From Onchocerca volvulus (lineage: Eukaryota; Nematoda; Chromadorea; Rhabditida; Onchocercidae), in assembly GCA_000499405.2 (NCBI GenBank), contig HG738139.1, forward strand, positions 6,038,616-6,102,615: a stretch of DNA of 64,000 nucleotides, in the 5' to 3' direction. Shown here piece after piece: positions 24,801 to 37,590 of this stretch. Within the stretch, counting starts at the first letter, position 1; each line of letters begins with the position of its first letter. The notes beneath the pieces were generated by a model that saw nothing but the letters and a program-made list of their open reading frames with translations, did no database searches and was not told the origin of the DNA. The translations under genes and the position numbers were made by a program.

Positions 24801-27800
24801 TTTCGTTCTGCTTATCCATCTCTCCTCCAAGTTGCTTTCAACCAACAAATCCTTCTCTTCCAATCCTCAGAAGACTCTTTTGCTGTTGTAGATGGAAGGA
24901 ATTGAGGAAGATATCAGTTTGCTCAATTCACGTTTAAAAATAGTCTCAAGAAAGAAATATCAAACTTTCCCTTTCTTCTGCTTCACAAATTCAGTAATAG
25001 CAGCATACAACAAATTTCTATCAATATCAAAGCATCATTTATATTTGAAAAGAAATGTTTAAAATTCAACAACTATCTCTATTAATCCATTCTTCTGGAA
25101 GAATTTCAAGATGGCATAAGCGCCTGATAAGATGATCAAAACTTACCGCACATGATAAGGATAGAAACTTATTAAACTTTTGATCAGATTATAGCAAAAT
25201 GTCATCTTTTACATTATTTTCTTCCTACAAAAAATCGTACTATAGCATGATGTGTACTTTTAATTCTATCACCTTTTCATTGAAATAAATAGTAAAAGTC
25301 ATCTATTGATCTCTGAATTTCTTAGATAATCATAAGTTTTATTAAAAAGGCGGAAGTAACGTAAATATGGTTATACAAGAAAGATTTTTCATGGCCCAAA
25401 ATTTACTTGAAGAGTTTGTTATCAATTCTCGGTTTGCTTCAGCTTTTCAAATTCTTTTATGGCACAATTTGTTGTTGTTCATGTAAGAAGCGATAAGCAA
25501 ATAAATTTGAAGCAAAGCAAATTAGTACTTTTCCATTGACGTACTCATAATGGAGAAAGTAAGGCACGACGGAAATAATTAGCAATGGAAATATTGCCAT
25601 AAATCTCTTTACTAAATTATTGAAATTCAAATTTCGGTAACGAAATAAAATTTCGCAGCAACAGAGTGATGCTGTAAGGGAAAAAGCTGCACTTTTTTTT
25701 TCCGAAGAGAAAGAATGCTACATTTCTGGAAGAACAAAAATCTTAGCTTCTTGAAAGTTCGTTGAAATTGAAAATTAAACTACAAAAGATTTAAAAACTC
25801 AATCCATATAAATTCTAAAACACATGGACTTCATTCTCCACTCATCTACCTGTATGTGAAAATTAGATAAACGATTGAATCTTAAAGCCGAAACGGTAAA
25901 ATCTTAGGAATTCCAACTTCATAGTTGTCAAAGTTGGGTCACACGGACGCTTGGAATACACGCAGAGGTTATCTTATTACGGTAGAACATTCTTTTACCA
26001 CTTGCAGATGGATAGCAATTCGTAAGCTGTAGCTTTGCCCTCTCTGAACTAAATTTTTTGGAAATTTTTTAAATTATAGGAAATCATTTCAAAAATTTGT
26101 TACAAGAAATTTTCCGAAAAATTTTGTCAAATTGTTCTTTTCAGGCAAGCAATGTATAGGAAGAATTCACGAATTCTTCGAAGGTTGAGCAGGTAATTTG
26201 TTTCAAAATTTAACGACTTCTGCATTTTCTATAAGAAGATTATTCATAATTTAGTTTGAAAGTTGTGTTTTTTAAAAATTTTTGCAAAATCTATTATAAA
26301 ATATCCAGTTTTTACAATTTCAGATTATATGATTGGGAATTGGATGAATACGGTGGCTTACGTCCAGTAATCGAATCAGTCAACAAAAAGCAACAACAAC
26401 TATATTATCCTCATTATCACCATTCAGTTGATGATAAGATGAAACATCAACAAACTTGTGCCAATGATTCATTCGTTCTGGAAACTATACTCAAAAAATA
26501 TAATCGCCATAAAATTCCAGGAGATTCGGTGATTGTTCAGGTCGAAGTTTGGGTACAAGAAATTACAACAATTAGCGATATCACTTCCGACTTTCAAGTA
26601 AACTTTTGTTCTCAAATCACAAACTTATCGACTGTAATTGTCATTTCCATATATTTGAATGAAAATATAACAAAACTTATCTTCTAAAACTTTAAAAATT
26701 TGCCGAAAAGGGATAGTATTGAAAAGATTTAGGAATAAATAACCAGAAAAAGTAATGAAGTGAAACTTTGGGTTGACATTAAACGATTTAGAACATAATG
26801 AAACTTAATTACAGCTTGATATTTACATCAGTGAAATGTGGTTGGATCCGGCTTTAGATTATTCGTGGATGCAGCCTTGTAAATATAATTTGTCACTGAA
26901 CAGCGTTTTACTGGAAAAGCTTTGGACGCCTAATTCATGTTTTATCAATTCGAAAACTGCTGACATACATCGAAGCCCATTTCCAAACATTTTTTTAATG
27001 ATTTATTCTAATGGTTCGGTATGGACCAATTACAGGCTCAAATTGCAAGGTGTGTTCTTTTTATTTTATCTCTTTTTTCTGAGTTTCGAAGAGAAAAAAA
27101 TGATCTTCAAGAATATATGAAATTCCATATGATACTATATTATATTTGTTTATCTGTATAAACTTGAAAATTATATGCTTATTTCTCAATATATGCTCCT
27201 GAAAACTTTGAGAATCCAGCATTCGAATCGTTCAAAGTTGAAATGATGTTTTTGAGCAGACTTTTTGGTAATTTTTTTAGCAAATGAAAGTTTTCGGCAC
27301 AAATAAAAATGACTTTTTCGTTGTTTGCACTTTTATCTTTCCATTAAGTTGGGAAAAGTTATAAAAAACTCGAAACTTCCAGCAAGAATAGAAGATTAAT
27401 AATTTGAGGAAAAAAAATTGTAGAACAATGGTTTTTGAATGTGATGGGCATATTTTCTGACATGTTCGTCTATTTCATTCTATTTTAGTATTCGAAAGGA
27501 TTTTTACATTCTGTTTGAAATGAGGCGATTCCTTAGTGAGATTATTTCATAACAAACTTGCTGAATATATTTTTCTGAAGGCTTCTGAAATGTTCTAAAT
27601 GAAATATTGCAAATTTTAAATAGAAAACAACTCAACAATTCAAAATTTAAATTTCAATAAAATGGCTTAGAGCAATCTCTTTACTCTAAATATTATGTTT
27701 GAACTGGCTTTCAATCAGCATTCGGCTGAAGTCATAAACAAGAATGATAAGAAGAAATACGAAACTTTTAAATAATAGGAAAAAAAAAACTGATGACCGA

Positions 27801-30775
27801 ATTTGAAGGATTCGAATCAATAATATTCAGACATGACATAAAAAAAAAAAGAATGACATTGAAATTTACGAACTTTAAAAGAAAAATGTCAATTTCAGGA
27901 CCTTGCACTATGGATTTAACAAGATTTCCCTTCGACAATGTCACCTGCTCGCTTACTTTTGAAAGCTTCAAGTGAGTTCCTCAAACTTGGAACTTTTTAA
28001 ACATGCAAACTATGACAGACTTTAACTTTGAAATATGAATTATGTGAGTGCTCGATTTCAAACTTATGTGAAATTATTTATCTTTTGACGAGAAATCGTA
28101 AAGGACAGAGACAAGCTAGCACTATTAGTCCGTTGCGAAATTAGTGAAAAAAAAAAACACATGAAACTGCAAAATTAAAGTACAAATTTTTTTTTTTGAT
28201 TAAATCAGAAAGAGAAAATTTGGCTTAACGTGTTTATTTGTTGGAATAATAGTTTTCTTTAATAAATTTCAATTTTTTTCTCTGAATAACTTTGACGTTA
28301 CACAAAAGAATCATTTTGTAGTCTATTTAAATTCGTAGACCAATTTTTCACTTTTCGAGATTAATTCTCGCTCTCATCTCAGAGACTGGAAAAACCGCAT
28401 TACCTTTTTTTTTTTTTTTTTTTTTTCAAACTATCCCAAATTAAAAGTTAAGTTAATTTGAATGTTTGGATAACGCATAATATTTCATAAAATATATTCG
28501 TAATTTTCTATTTTTCTCCTTCTAGCTATAATACTGATGAAGTTCAAATGGTTTGGTCGCCACTTGGTGTTTCGAAAATGCGTGAAAAAATGGAACTTGC
28601 TGATTATGAACTTACCGGTATAGAGAATTTCAGGAAGACAGAGGTCTCTTTTACATATTTAATTATCAATCATTCAATTAATAAATTAATCAGCTATTGA
28701 TCTTTGTCAATCGATTTTAGATATTATTTTTCGGTTTTAAATAATCAGACTTTTATTTTTTTTTTTGATTTTTGAAAAAAATATTCACTTAATTTTTTAT
28801 TAAAAATCCAAAAAAGAGAGAAATAAATATATTTAGACGCTTAGGAAACAGAACCATCTAAATTAACAAAACTAAATTCGTGCTGAAAAATAGGATCAGA
28901 TAAAATTAATTTTTTTTTTCTCTGAGATTCGTTCTTTAAAAAACTTTCTTCAGCCTTATCCCGCTGGTTTTTGGCATGAATTAACAATGAAATTTCATTT
29001 TAAAAGACGCGCAGGATGGTACATACTGCAAGCTTATCTTCCAACTTATCTTACTATTTGTATATGTAAGTTACTTGGCTAATTTAGTGCTTTTTACTAT
29101 GAATTTACTAATACATGCCTTATGTTCTTTAAGCTTTTTCTTCTCTTATAAACAACAAAGATATTATCATTATGTTATCATTGAAAATCATTGATTGCTA
29201 TTTACAGTTGAAAAAAATATCAATATTCCTTTGAAATTAGAAAATGGGCATTTTTGGTTTTCTTATCAGCTGGTTCATTCCTTATACGGTTATCATTCTA
29301 ATTTAGCATGGATTTCGTTTGCTCTTGGCTCCAAAGCAATACCAGCCCGAACAATGCTGGGCGTTAATTCACTTCTTGCGATGACCTTTCAGTTTGGCAA
29401 TATTATAAGGAATTTGCCGCGGGTCAGCTATGTCAAGGTTTGTCATTTCTCTATTACTCACAATCAAAGTGTGTGTTGAAAGTTAATTACTCATTTGAAT
29501 TGTTGAATGAATAATGAAGTAGTAATTGAATTTTTTTTAGGCAATCGATGTTTGGATGCTAAGTTGTATGACCTTTGTGTTCTGTTCACTGTTAGAGCTT
29601 GCCTGGATCGGATATTTGAGCAGGGAAGAACTGGTGGTGCCCAAATCCGAAACAACAAAGGTATCATCAACAGTACATCATGATGATGACAATCTCAAAT
29701 TAGCAACAACAATGCATCAAGACAACTATGAAACGAATTCCGTATTTTCGAGGTCAAATTTTTACATTATTAAAATTCTATCGCATACCTTATTTTATTG
29801 CATATATCTCGAATGTGTTCAGAATCCTCAGAAGCATTCTAGAAATATTTTTGGACGATTGTTTTTTTTAATTTGAATGAATGAATCAATGTGAATTGAT
29901 TGATCAGTGAGTTGATCTAAGGAACTACTGTATTACAGACGGAGACCAGGGATTTCTGAGGAAGAGAATGTACTGATAAGCCTTGCACGTGGTAATGATT
30001 ACGGTTACATACCGCCTGGTTACGGTCTCAACGATCAATTGAAAGCAACGATGGCTTCCATTGCTGGTCCTTGCAGCTGCTTGCGACAAGAACCAGTGCT
30101 TAATACAAAATCCTATTCACCCATCCCAACTTCATTGGATCCTATTGAACTCACCAAACAAAGGGTACGTCGTGTTTAAACATATATTTATTGATTTTTC
30201 AAAAAATTTACAAAAATTTTCATGGTCAGTAGACTTTATATTGCATATATCTCAGACAATATCTTCCTTCTGCCACATTTTATTTCAATTCGCATTCTTT
30301 GTGAGAATTCATACAATTACATATTTTTTTTTTTACCAATCAAAAAAACTACACAATTTGGAGTTGCGAAAATTTTCAGAACATTTGAAAGATTTGTAAT
30401 TATTAAGAAAGTTTAGATAATATAACTATTTTGAACCGAATTGAGGTAACATTCATAGCTATCCAAAGAGGAATTTATCAGATTTCAGCTAAAACAAAAA
30501 GTTTGCCATTAACATCGTGGATCTCTTTCGGAAAGCCAGCATATAACATCGAACTTCATTACTGTGAATTATCTAAAATAACCGAACCGGATAATTCTGA
30601 TATCCTAATGATACATCTGACCAAGTATCTCATTGATAATTTTTTTTCAAAAATTTCAAGTGGTATTTTTCAGGAACGAATAACACAGTATATTGATAAG
30701 CTATCAGCAATACTATTTCCGACGCTATTCAGTGTATTTAATATTGCTTATTGGTATCATTACCTCAAGGACTGA
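21805..30775 (+). CDS. Cys-loop ligand-gated anion channel subunit (LGC/MOD-1-like)
   Basis: Exons are 21805-21881, 26145-26192, 26324-26597, 26815-27049, 27899-27971, 28526-28643, 28954-29065, 29307-29437, 29541-29752, 29939-30164 and 30674-30775, predicting 535 residues. The first exon encodes a signal peptide ([20 protein letters not shown]). Its phase-2 end joins exactly to the exon at 26145 across 4.3 kb. The frame is also open upstream to an ATG at 21598. The ligand domain holds a canonical Cys-loop with 13 residues between cysteines ([15 protein letters not shown]). M1 is around [18 protein letters not shown]2 starts with the PAR motif of anion channels ([19 protein letters not shown]). 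M3 follows as [14 protein letters not shown], and M4 ends the protein. The M2 pattern resembles nematode amine-gated chloride channels (MOD-1, LGC-50/55 group). The ligand is not determinable from sequence alone. Confidence 0.9.
21882..26144. other. 4.3-kb first intron of the anion-channel gene
   Basis: No convincing exon was found inside. It contains a four-copy tandem repeat at 23021-23140 and short A/T runs. Large first introns of neuronal channel genes often carry regulatory elements, which is an inference here. Confidence 0.55.
23021..23140. repeat. Tandem repeat, four diverged ~30-bp units
   Basis: Units share the pattern TTGAATTT-(C/T-rich)-TTTTGAATATTTCC. Copies start near 23021, 23053, 23082 and 23112, with lengths of 29-32 bp. 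The repeat lies within the channel gene's first intron. Confidence 0.85.
27050..27898. other. Intron of the channel gene without other features
   Basis: This 849-bp A+T-rich intron separates the exon ending KLQG from the Cys-loop exon. No further feature is seen. Confidence 0.6.
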
Positions 30776-32274
30776 TGAATTTTAACATCCAACAAATTTC
30801 TCAATAGAAAATGACTGATAATAAGTTATTGATTGCATCGATTAGTACATCGTATTCGTTGTTTGAAAGATTGAGAAGATCAAGAATTACTGAAAAGTTT
30901 TCGAATAGCCGAAAAATATATTTAAATTGAAGAGCGGAAAAATATAGCAAAATTCAAACAGTACTAATGAACGATTCGTACCTTTCTGTTATTGCTCAAT
31001 ATCTATCCATGCATAATTAAGAAATAGTTTTTTTGTTTATCAATTTATTTAAATTTAAGCTCGAAATTCTTCTTTTCTGATTTGCCATGATTGATTCATC
31101 ATTTAAAGTTTCTGCGTAGCTTAGCATACGACATGTTGCAGAATTCTAATATATATTATTGTATTTTGAATTACTCACTAAACATTCATTTCTGATCAGA
31201 AATCTACAAATCAATACTTTTGCAAAGTACTTCTTTTCTTCATTTTTCTTCCATTTGAGCTGATTTCTTCCCACTGAAACATTTTAGCTTCCAAGTCGTC
31301 AAATATTTTTTGTTAATGCATTACTACATAAATTGCTAACTTAATTAAACAATGATGTATCGCAGATTGAGGAATAAAAATGGAAGAAAAATTTGTCAAC
31401 ATCCGGAATGTTTGTTGATTGTGGACCGGATTTGTATTTTTCAGAACACTTCAGAAATATAGCTATTTGGCTGTAAATATCCGGAGGCCTATCTTCATAT
31501 ACTGAAATTCATTTTAGTTTTTTTAGTTATTTGTGTCCCTAGAACTTACAGAATAATATACATTTCTTAACTGACAAATAACATGAAAATTATTGAAAAA
31601 AAGGAAGAGAAATAAATTTGAAAAAAAGAATCAAAGGATTATCATAGAAAATATGGCATCCTTTAATATATGTATCTAAAATAATATTTATAAATATCTA
31701 AGTTCTAAGATAAAATTGAGTGACAATTCTTTTAATAAAAAGGAAACGGAAGATGAGTCTAAGATCATATAATTTTGTGGAATAAAAAAGTTGTCAATCT
31801 TATTTGAAAATGATTTTACTGTGCTAAAAAGATAAACAAATATTTGTTAATTAACAATATTTTTATCTTAGAGGAAAATATATATTTTATCAGAGTATTT
31901 TCACTTTTTCTTCATTTTTCAAGAACTTGGAAGTAGTTGTTTACAGGAGTGGATTAAATTGGTGCAAATAAATTATTGCTTTCAGAAATAGTCATGCAAA
32001 GCTATTATTAAAAAATAAACCGAAAGCAATCTTTTAATAAATACCAAATATTCTCTTTAAATTTTAAAATTTATCTATATCAAGCATGCATTGAATTTAA
32101 ATACGCTCAAGCTTATATGACATTTTTTACTGCTCCATTAAATTTTAAAATTCTTTGAAATTTTCGAAAACAAATGTTTGAAAACACAACTTTCTTGCAA
32201 TACAACAAATGCTTTTGTTCACAAAAAACTTCAGGTGTCACAAGTGTCAACCTTCATTTGACACAATTACATCT
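30776..32274. other. Intergenic region between convergent genes
   Basis: Spacer between the 3' ends of the channel gene (+) and the small-heat-shock-like gene (-). Only A+T-rich sequence is seen, with no supported ORF. Confidence 0.6.
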
Positions 32275-33634
32275 CTATTCGACAGTCCAATTATCAAATG
32301 TAACACTTCGTTGCAATGTTTTAGGACGTTTCTTTCCCGAATATTTGTCATCTCTTCGATTTGCTTGAATCACAACTGCCCAGTCATAACTTGCTGTTGT
32401 GAGTGTTGATATATCGCAACGTTGAGGTAATTTGTATACTTTGCGAATATGTTTCAAACGTTTTACTGTTTCTCCTGGTCGTGATACATCTCTAAAATAT
32501 AAATTCAAGTACTTAGTAGGATGCTGAAATTACTTGAAGTTCTGTTTGAATCCGTATTTGTTTTAATTTTTCGTATTTTCTACTACACATTCCTTACAAC
32601 AATGGCAGCGATCTGTAGCGAATATAAACGGTGCTGCAAAACTTAATTTTTAAAAGAAAATTTGATTTAGAATATTTTCTTTAAAACTAGAAAAGTTCTT
32701 CATTTCTAATTTCACATCAGTCTTGGATATTTCACCTTGTTTTACGGAAAATCTTGAAAAGTCAAAATTACCTTGAGGCATTGAGTACAAGCATATTGAG
32801 ATTCCTCACAAGTTCAATTTCAAGTCGCCAAAAATAAGTTCCAAAGAAACTATTATTGCAAAGTCCAATAATGGAAGTAAAGTTTGATTCCGAGATCTTT
32901 TCAAATTTTTTCAACTGAAAGACAAATACTATCAAAGTTTTTTCAAGAAATGACTAAAGAGAAATTTACCAAATCGCAGTTGTTCTCATCCTCCTTTCTA
33001 CTAGCAAAACAAAGCAGTGTAGAAATGTTATTTTATGTATACCTTAGAAGATTAGGATTAATAGTTTCAAAATACAATTAATGACCAAGACATAAATCAA
33101 TAATCAAGATAGATTATATTGGCATAAAATCATCCATCGCTGATGCATTTATTCTGAATATTTCTGATGTCCATTGTCATAAAAATTATTGAGCCTATTC
33201 TTATTTTAAACTTCGCTGAAAAAATAAACGTACTGTTCCTCTGGATTCCCCAGTGCCTTGATTAAAAGGTAAACAAACGCAGAATTTTTCGTCGGAAACA
33301 AATCCTTTGGCTAAACGATCCTCACTGAATGGCCAATCCCAAACGAAAGCTTCAAGTGGCGGATCATAATCGTTGCTATCATTTTCCACAAGCCTGAAAA
33401 TGACAGCTTAGTAAAGGGTGAAATAAGAGAGTGTGACATTTATATTTCTAAAAATCAATAATGAAAAGAAACAGTTGTTATGATGAATAATAATTCAAAA
33501 TTACGATAACAAGTGATGATGAAAATCGCTCACATCGGATAATGTTTAACAGGTATAACGAAGTTGGGAGACGCTCTTGGCACTTTTTCGGTTATTTCGT
33601 CTGGGATCGATTGAGATTTCTGCAGTACTGCCAT
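32275..33634 (-). CDS. Divergent small heat-shock-like (alpha-crystallin domain) protein
   Basis: Exon 1 (33634-33534) starts MAVLQKSQSIPDE and joins in phase to exon 2 (33393-33234), which contains VWDWPFSEDR and DEKFCVCLPF. These match the tryptophan-rich lead-in and first beta strands of HSP20 proteins. A likely exon at 32849-32772 reads LEIELVRNLNMLVLNASR and exits in phase 2 into the last exon (32491-32275), which has KHIRKVYKLPQRCDISTLTT, like the conserved R-x-YKLP-x-D-x-STL block. The entry phase of the third exon does not match exon 2, so a junction or small exon is still missing. The tail (about 30 residues) is basic. Family members are ATP-independent holdase chaperones. The C-terminal IxI motif is not evident, so chaperone function is uncertain. 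Confidence 0.6.
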
Positions 33635-36460
33635 CGCATATAGAATTCACGTGATGTTGTAATAACTGAAAAATGTGAAAAATGAAAATCAAAACATAAA
33701 AGATACTTATCACTAATGATAACTATGATAAAGTTTAACGTGAGGTGGCAAATAAAATGAATATATCATCATGAATTCCAAAAAAATTTTTTCAAATGAT
33801 TCAAACTGCTAACTTTGCAGTGCATTTACAAAGTTTGCAGATTGAAAAAAAAAACGCCTAAATTGGAATAAGTCTGAGAAACTTTATCAGCAGTAATGCA
33901 CCGATCTATCAAACATACTACATACACATTGTAGCACTTGCTCATCTCACCATATAGAATTCATTATATAGAAAAATATGGCAAAAGATGGTTTTAAATA
34001 TGGTATATCCATACACATGATAAGAATGATTCTTGACTGATAAACTAAATTTGGTATTTTCTGAAAGATTGAATGGTCTTGTATCAGTGGTTGCTAAACT
34101 ACTATTATTCTGTGCTGCCTAGTAATGTGTCAGAAGAGTTGTCAGGTCAAGGGAATAGTAAAAATGTTAGTGACAATAAAACTAACAAACATTAGCCCAA
34201 ATCGATAATTCATAGAAATATCGGGAAACAGCTGCTCAACAATAGATATCTGATGAAAGCGATCGGATAGAATAGCAAATTACAAGCTTTAAGTGGAAAG
34301 GAAATGTGATCCTTTTGTAGAATGTTTTTGAAAAAAAATTCAAAATTGAGCAGAATCGATTCTCAGATAGCGCAAAATAAAACTAGCATGATACTCATCT
34401 CGAAATTTGAAAATTTAGTAGCACAGCACTCATCCAATTTTGCAACTTTTTTTTTTTATGTACCAGTCTAATTTTTAAAATAATTTTTCTTAATGATTTA
34501 GAATTTTTGGAAAGCTTCATTAGCAAAAAAGAATCTAAGAGTTAAAATTTTAATAAAACTTAAAAAATGAAGAATCTTCACATAATTTTCTTCTGGGAAT
34601 TCAATTTCGTGAATTCCATTTCTTCTTTAGAAGAAATGCAGCACGAAATGTTTATTTATAAATCGAGTAAGATCATGCTTAGGCTAAGAGATCAGTAAAT
34701 TTAACCGCTAAAATTTCTGCAAAAAATCATATTGAATTTTTAAATTTTCATGAAATCTCAGGATCTCCACGAAAATCTGAAAGTTTTAATAACCAGGCTA
34801 TCAATATACTTATCAGTGTAAGAGAAGTGTAGACAATCATAGAGTAAAGGTGAAGTAAAAAGTAATTTGACTAATTAAAAATTGAAAATTACTGTAAATT
34901 CATGACTTGACCAATTTTCTGTCACTTCATAGTACTTCAAATTCGCAAATTGGTAAAGTTATTTGTTTTTCTAACAAGGCACTATGATTTCCCTAATATT
35001 AGATACCAGATCAGCTGACTAAATATTTTTTAAATTCGAGAAATTTTCGAACATTGAAATTATTATAAGTGTACATTCATAAAGCTGAATGCATCTACAT
35101 AATCATATTTTATGGACTTCATATCTATCAGTCTGTTATAAATTCCTTCAATTGATTGAGAAAAGAGATCAAAAGTCAACAAATTGATTACGATAATTGC
35201 TAGGAAATGCTAACTTCATCGCATATTTACGATGTTTAAACACGAAAAATTCGAAATATATCGAACAAATTTAAGTCATAATGATTGTTTCATTCCAAGT
35301 AAACTAAGCAAATAATTATGCGGAGGATGATTAACTATGTGTTGTTTTGCTCCAACCTCCTCTTTTACATATATTTTGCTATCGAACTGTTGCAATCATC
35401 TCGTAACACGTGATCAGCAAATGATATGTATGTCACACTGCTTATTAAGATAGAAATAGTGTGTAAATTGTAACAGAAAATTGTTCAGATTAAATTTATT
35501 GAAAATTTAAATGAAATAAGTTTGAAAAATTAAGAGATAAAAAAATCGAACAAAATTAACTTTTCAATTTATCATTACTATTAGATGTTGCAGAACATAA
35601 GTATATTCTTCCGCATTTATTTTACGGTTAAATAATCCGCACGACTGACGCCAGCTGCGGAATGTAACATTTTGGATTCTTTTCAACATTTTATGTTTTA
35701 TTTCTATATCCGTACGAATCAATATTTACTATATTTAGGAAATAATCAATGTTTGCGGAACAATGAATATTTACTTATGCTTTTGTGACCCTCAAAATAA
35801 GTAATTCTTTACTTCTAAACATAATTGCTTCTGGCCATTCAAGTTCAAAGTGATTGATACAGCAAGTAAAAACAACCTTCTTTGTCATATTACAAAAATG
35901 AGCAACAAATTATTCGACAGGATTTTTCACTAAATGAATGCAAAATTTGCGAATAGATGATGATAATACTGGAATTCCTGCTGATCACTTTTAGATTTGA
36001 TCCGAATTCGTTTCGTTTAATGATCTTTTACAAGATAATTTACTATAATTAAATAATTAGATAATCGGAGATAATTTACGCCAACTCAAACCACCATTTC
36101 TTAGTATTTGCTCATTGTGATAATAGAGATAATATTATTGTGTTGCTGTTACCATAGCTGCATGCTGTTTGGTGCTGAGTGTGATGGTAATTAATGATAA
36201 TTAAGAAAAATAATTGATGACATATCATATTCTATCAGTCAAATACAATTCGTGATCAATCATGTTTTCTATCTATTATTTTGTGTATTTCTCTCAGTAG
36301 TGAGTTTCTATGTGATAATCAGATACATGCCACTCTTTACCTCTATTAATTAATTACTGAATGATAAGGACGGAGTATTTGATTAGTATTGCGATTCAGT
36401 GTTTTAATGTGCGATTTAATTCAAAAATTGTTATAAAATTGTGTTTAAAAGCTTGGCAAG

Positions 36461-36500
36461 GCGGAATAAATGGTCAACTGGCGGGATAAATGGTCAACTT
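36461..36500. repeat. 20-bp tandem duplication
   Basis: 36461-36480 and 36481-36500 share 18 of 20 bases, with core ATAAATGGTCAACT. Confidence 0.85.
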
Positions 36501-37579
36501 TATGCAGGGCTCTTGTTGTGGACCTATATAACTAATGTTAAGCAACTTGCTTATCTCTTTGATAAGATTCGTTGTAAAAAATTCTGCGTTCAATGCACCA
36601 AACGTTATCTTCAGCTTTCCAAACAGAGGTGAGAATAAGAGGAGAGAAGAAGGATTTTAATTTTAATGAGTCGATTAAAGCATTTGTTGCGATGCCCAGT
36701 GAATTTCTATTGACTCAATGCATACTGTTCATGTGTACAATTGTTTATGACATCGATTATGTTCATCATCATTTCAATACACAACGAAATATTCAATAGT
36801 AAAATGAAGAGCAGGAGAGGAATAATATAATGAAAATATTGCTATAAGATGGAGAATGCCGAATAAATTAATTTAATTTAGTAAAAATTTTTAAAATAGT
36901 AATTTAGGAATTAGATTTCTTCGAGATAAATCAATATATGTCAGGGATTTGAAATTATAGACATTCTCACAATAAGCAATAATTACTGCTGTTAAATATT
37001 ATTGATATGATAGTTCCATTATAAGTAATATAATGAGAGAGCGATACTTTCTTGATTAAATGATGTAATTCATAAGTGCATCTATTAGTAAATCAACTTC
37101 TTGTAATAATTAAGAAACTCGTTTTAATTATTTGAAGCCAAATACTTGAAGTGAATGTACTGCTCATCACATATACATTTCATTTCATTTGCTCATTCTT
37201 TGGAATTTCAAACGTTTGGATTAATTTTAGTCAAAAAGATGAGAAATCTTGAAGAGAAAATGTTCGCTTAAAAAAAGCTAAAATTACATTTCTACGTTCA
37301 AAAAAATTATCAACCAGGAAAATTCAAAAAATTATGATTCTATGATATTAGAACGAAGTATGCCAATCATGGCTGATTGATACCGATATCATAATTTGGA
37401 TGACCTATCAAAAAACTGTTCACGTACGCTGCGTGTTGATCAATTGGGCGTTGAGCGAATAGTATCTAAAATTTAGAAACATTCTGTGATTTGTGATGTT
37501 CATCTATAGGTTGAGTAGATTTGGATACTTCGACGAACTCTTCAATTGAGCTTTTTATCATATATTGAACACAGATTTT

Positions 37580-37585
37580 TTTATT
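37580..37585 (-). terminator. Poly(A) signal candidate for the omega GST gene
   Basis: AATAAA on the minus strand, a few bases downstream of the TAA stop at 37591-37593. It is very close to the stop, so a later signal may be used instead. Confidence 0.35.
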
Positions 37586-37590
37586 TTATT

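Larger units (their letters stand above)
33635..37590. other. Region without a supported gene
   Basis: About 4 kb of A+T-rich DNA between two minus-strand genes. It includes the 5' flank of the small-heat-shock-like gene and the 3' flank of the omega GST. Short ORFs (for example 36441-36632) lack domains and splice partners. A 20-bp tandem duplication is present at 36461-36500. Confidence 0.55.

Noticed and set aside
30061..30775. Separate ORFs (30061-30399, 30431-30775) as an independent gene
   Set aside because: They are alternate-frame and intron readings of the last exons of the channel gene; only 30674-30775 is coding, as the M4 exon.
36441..36799. Overlapping plus-strand ORFs beside the 20-bp duplication
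   Set aside because: Low-complexity, no conserved motif, no neighbouring exon in phase.
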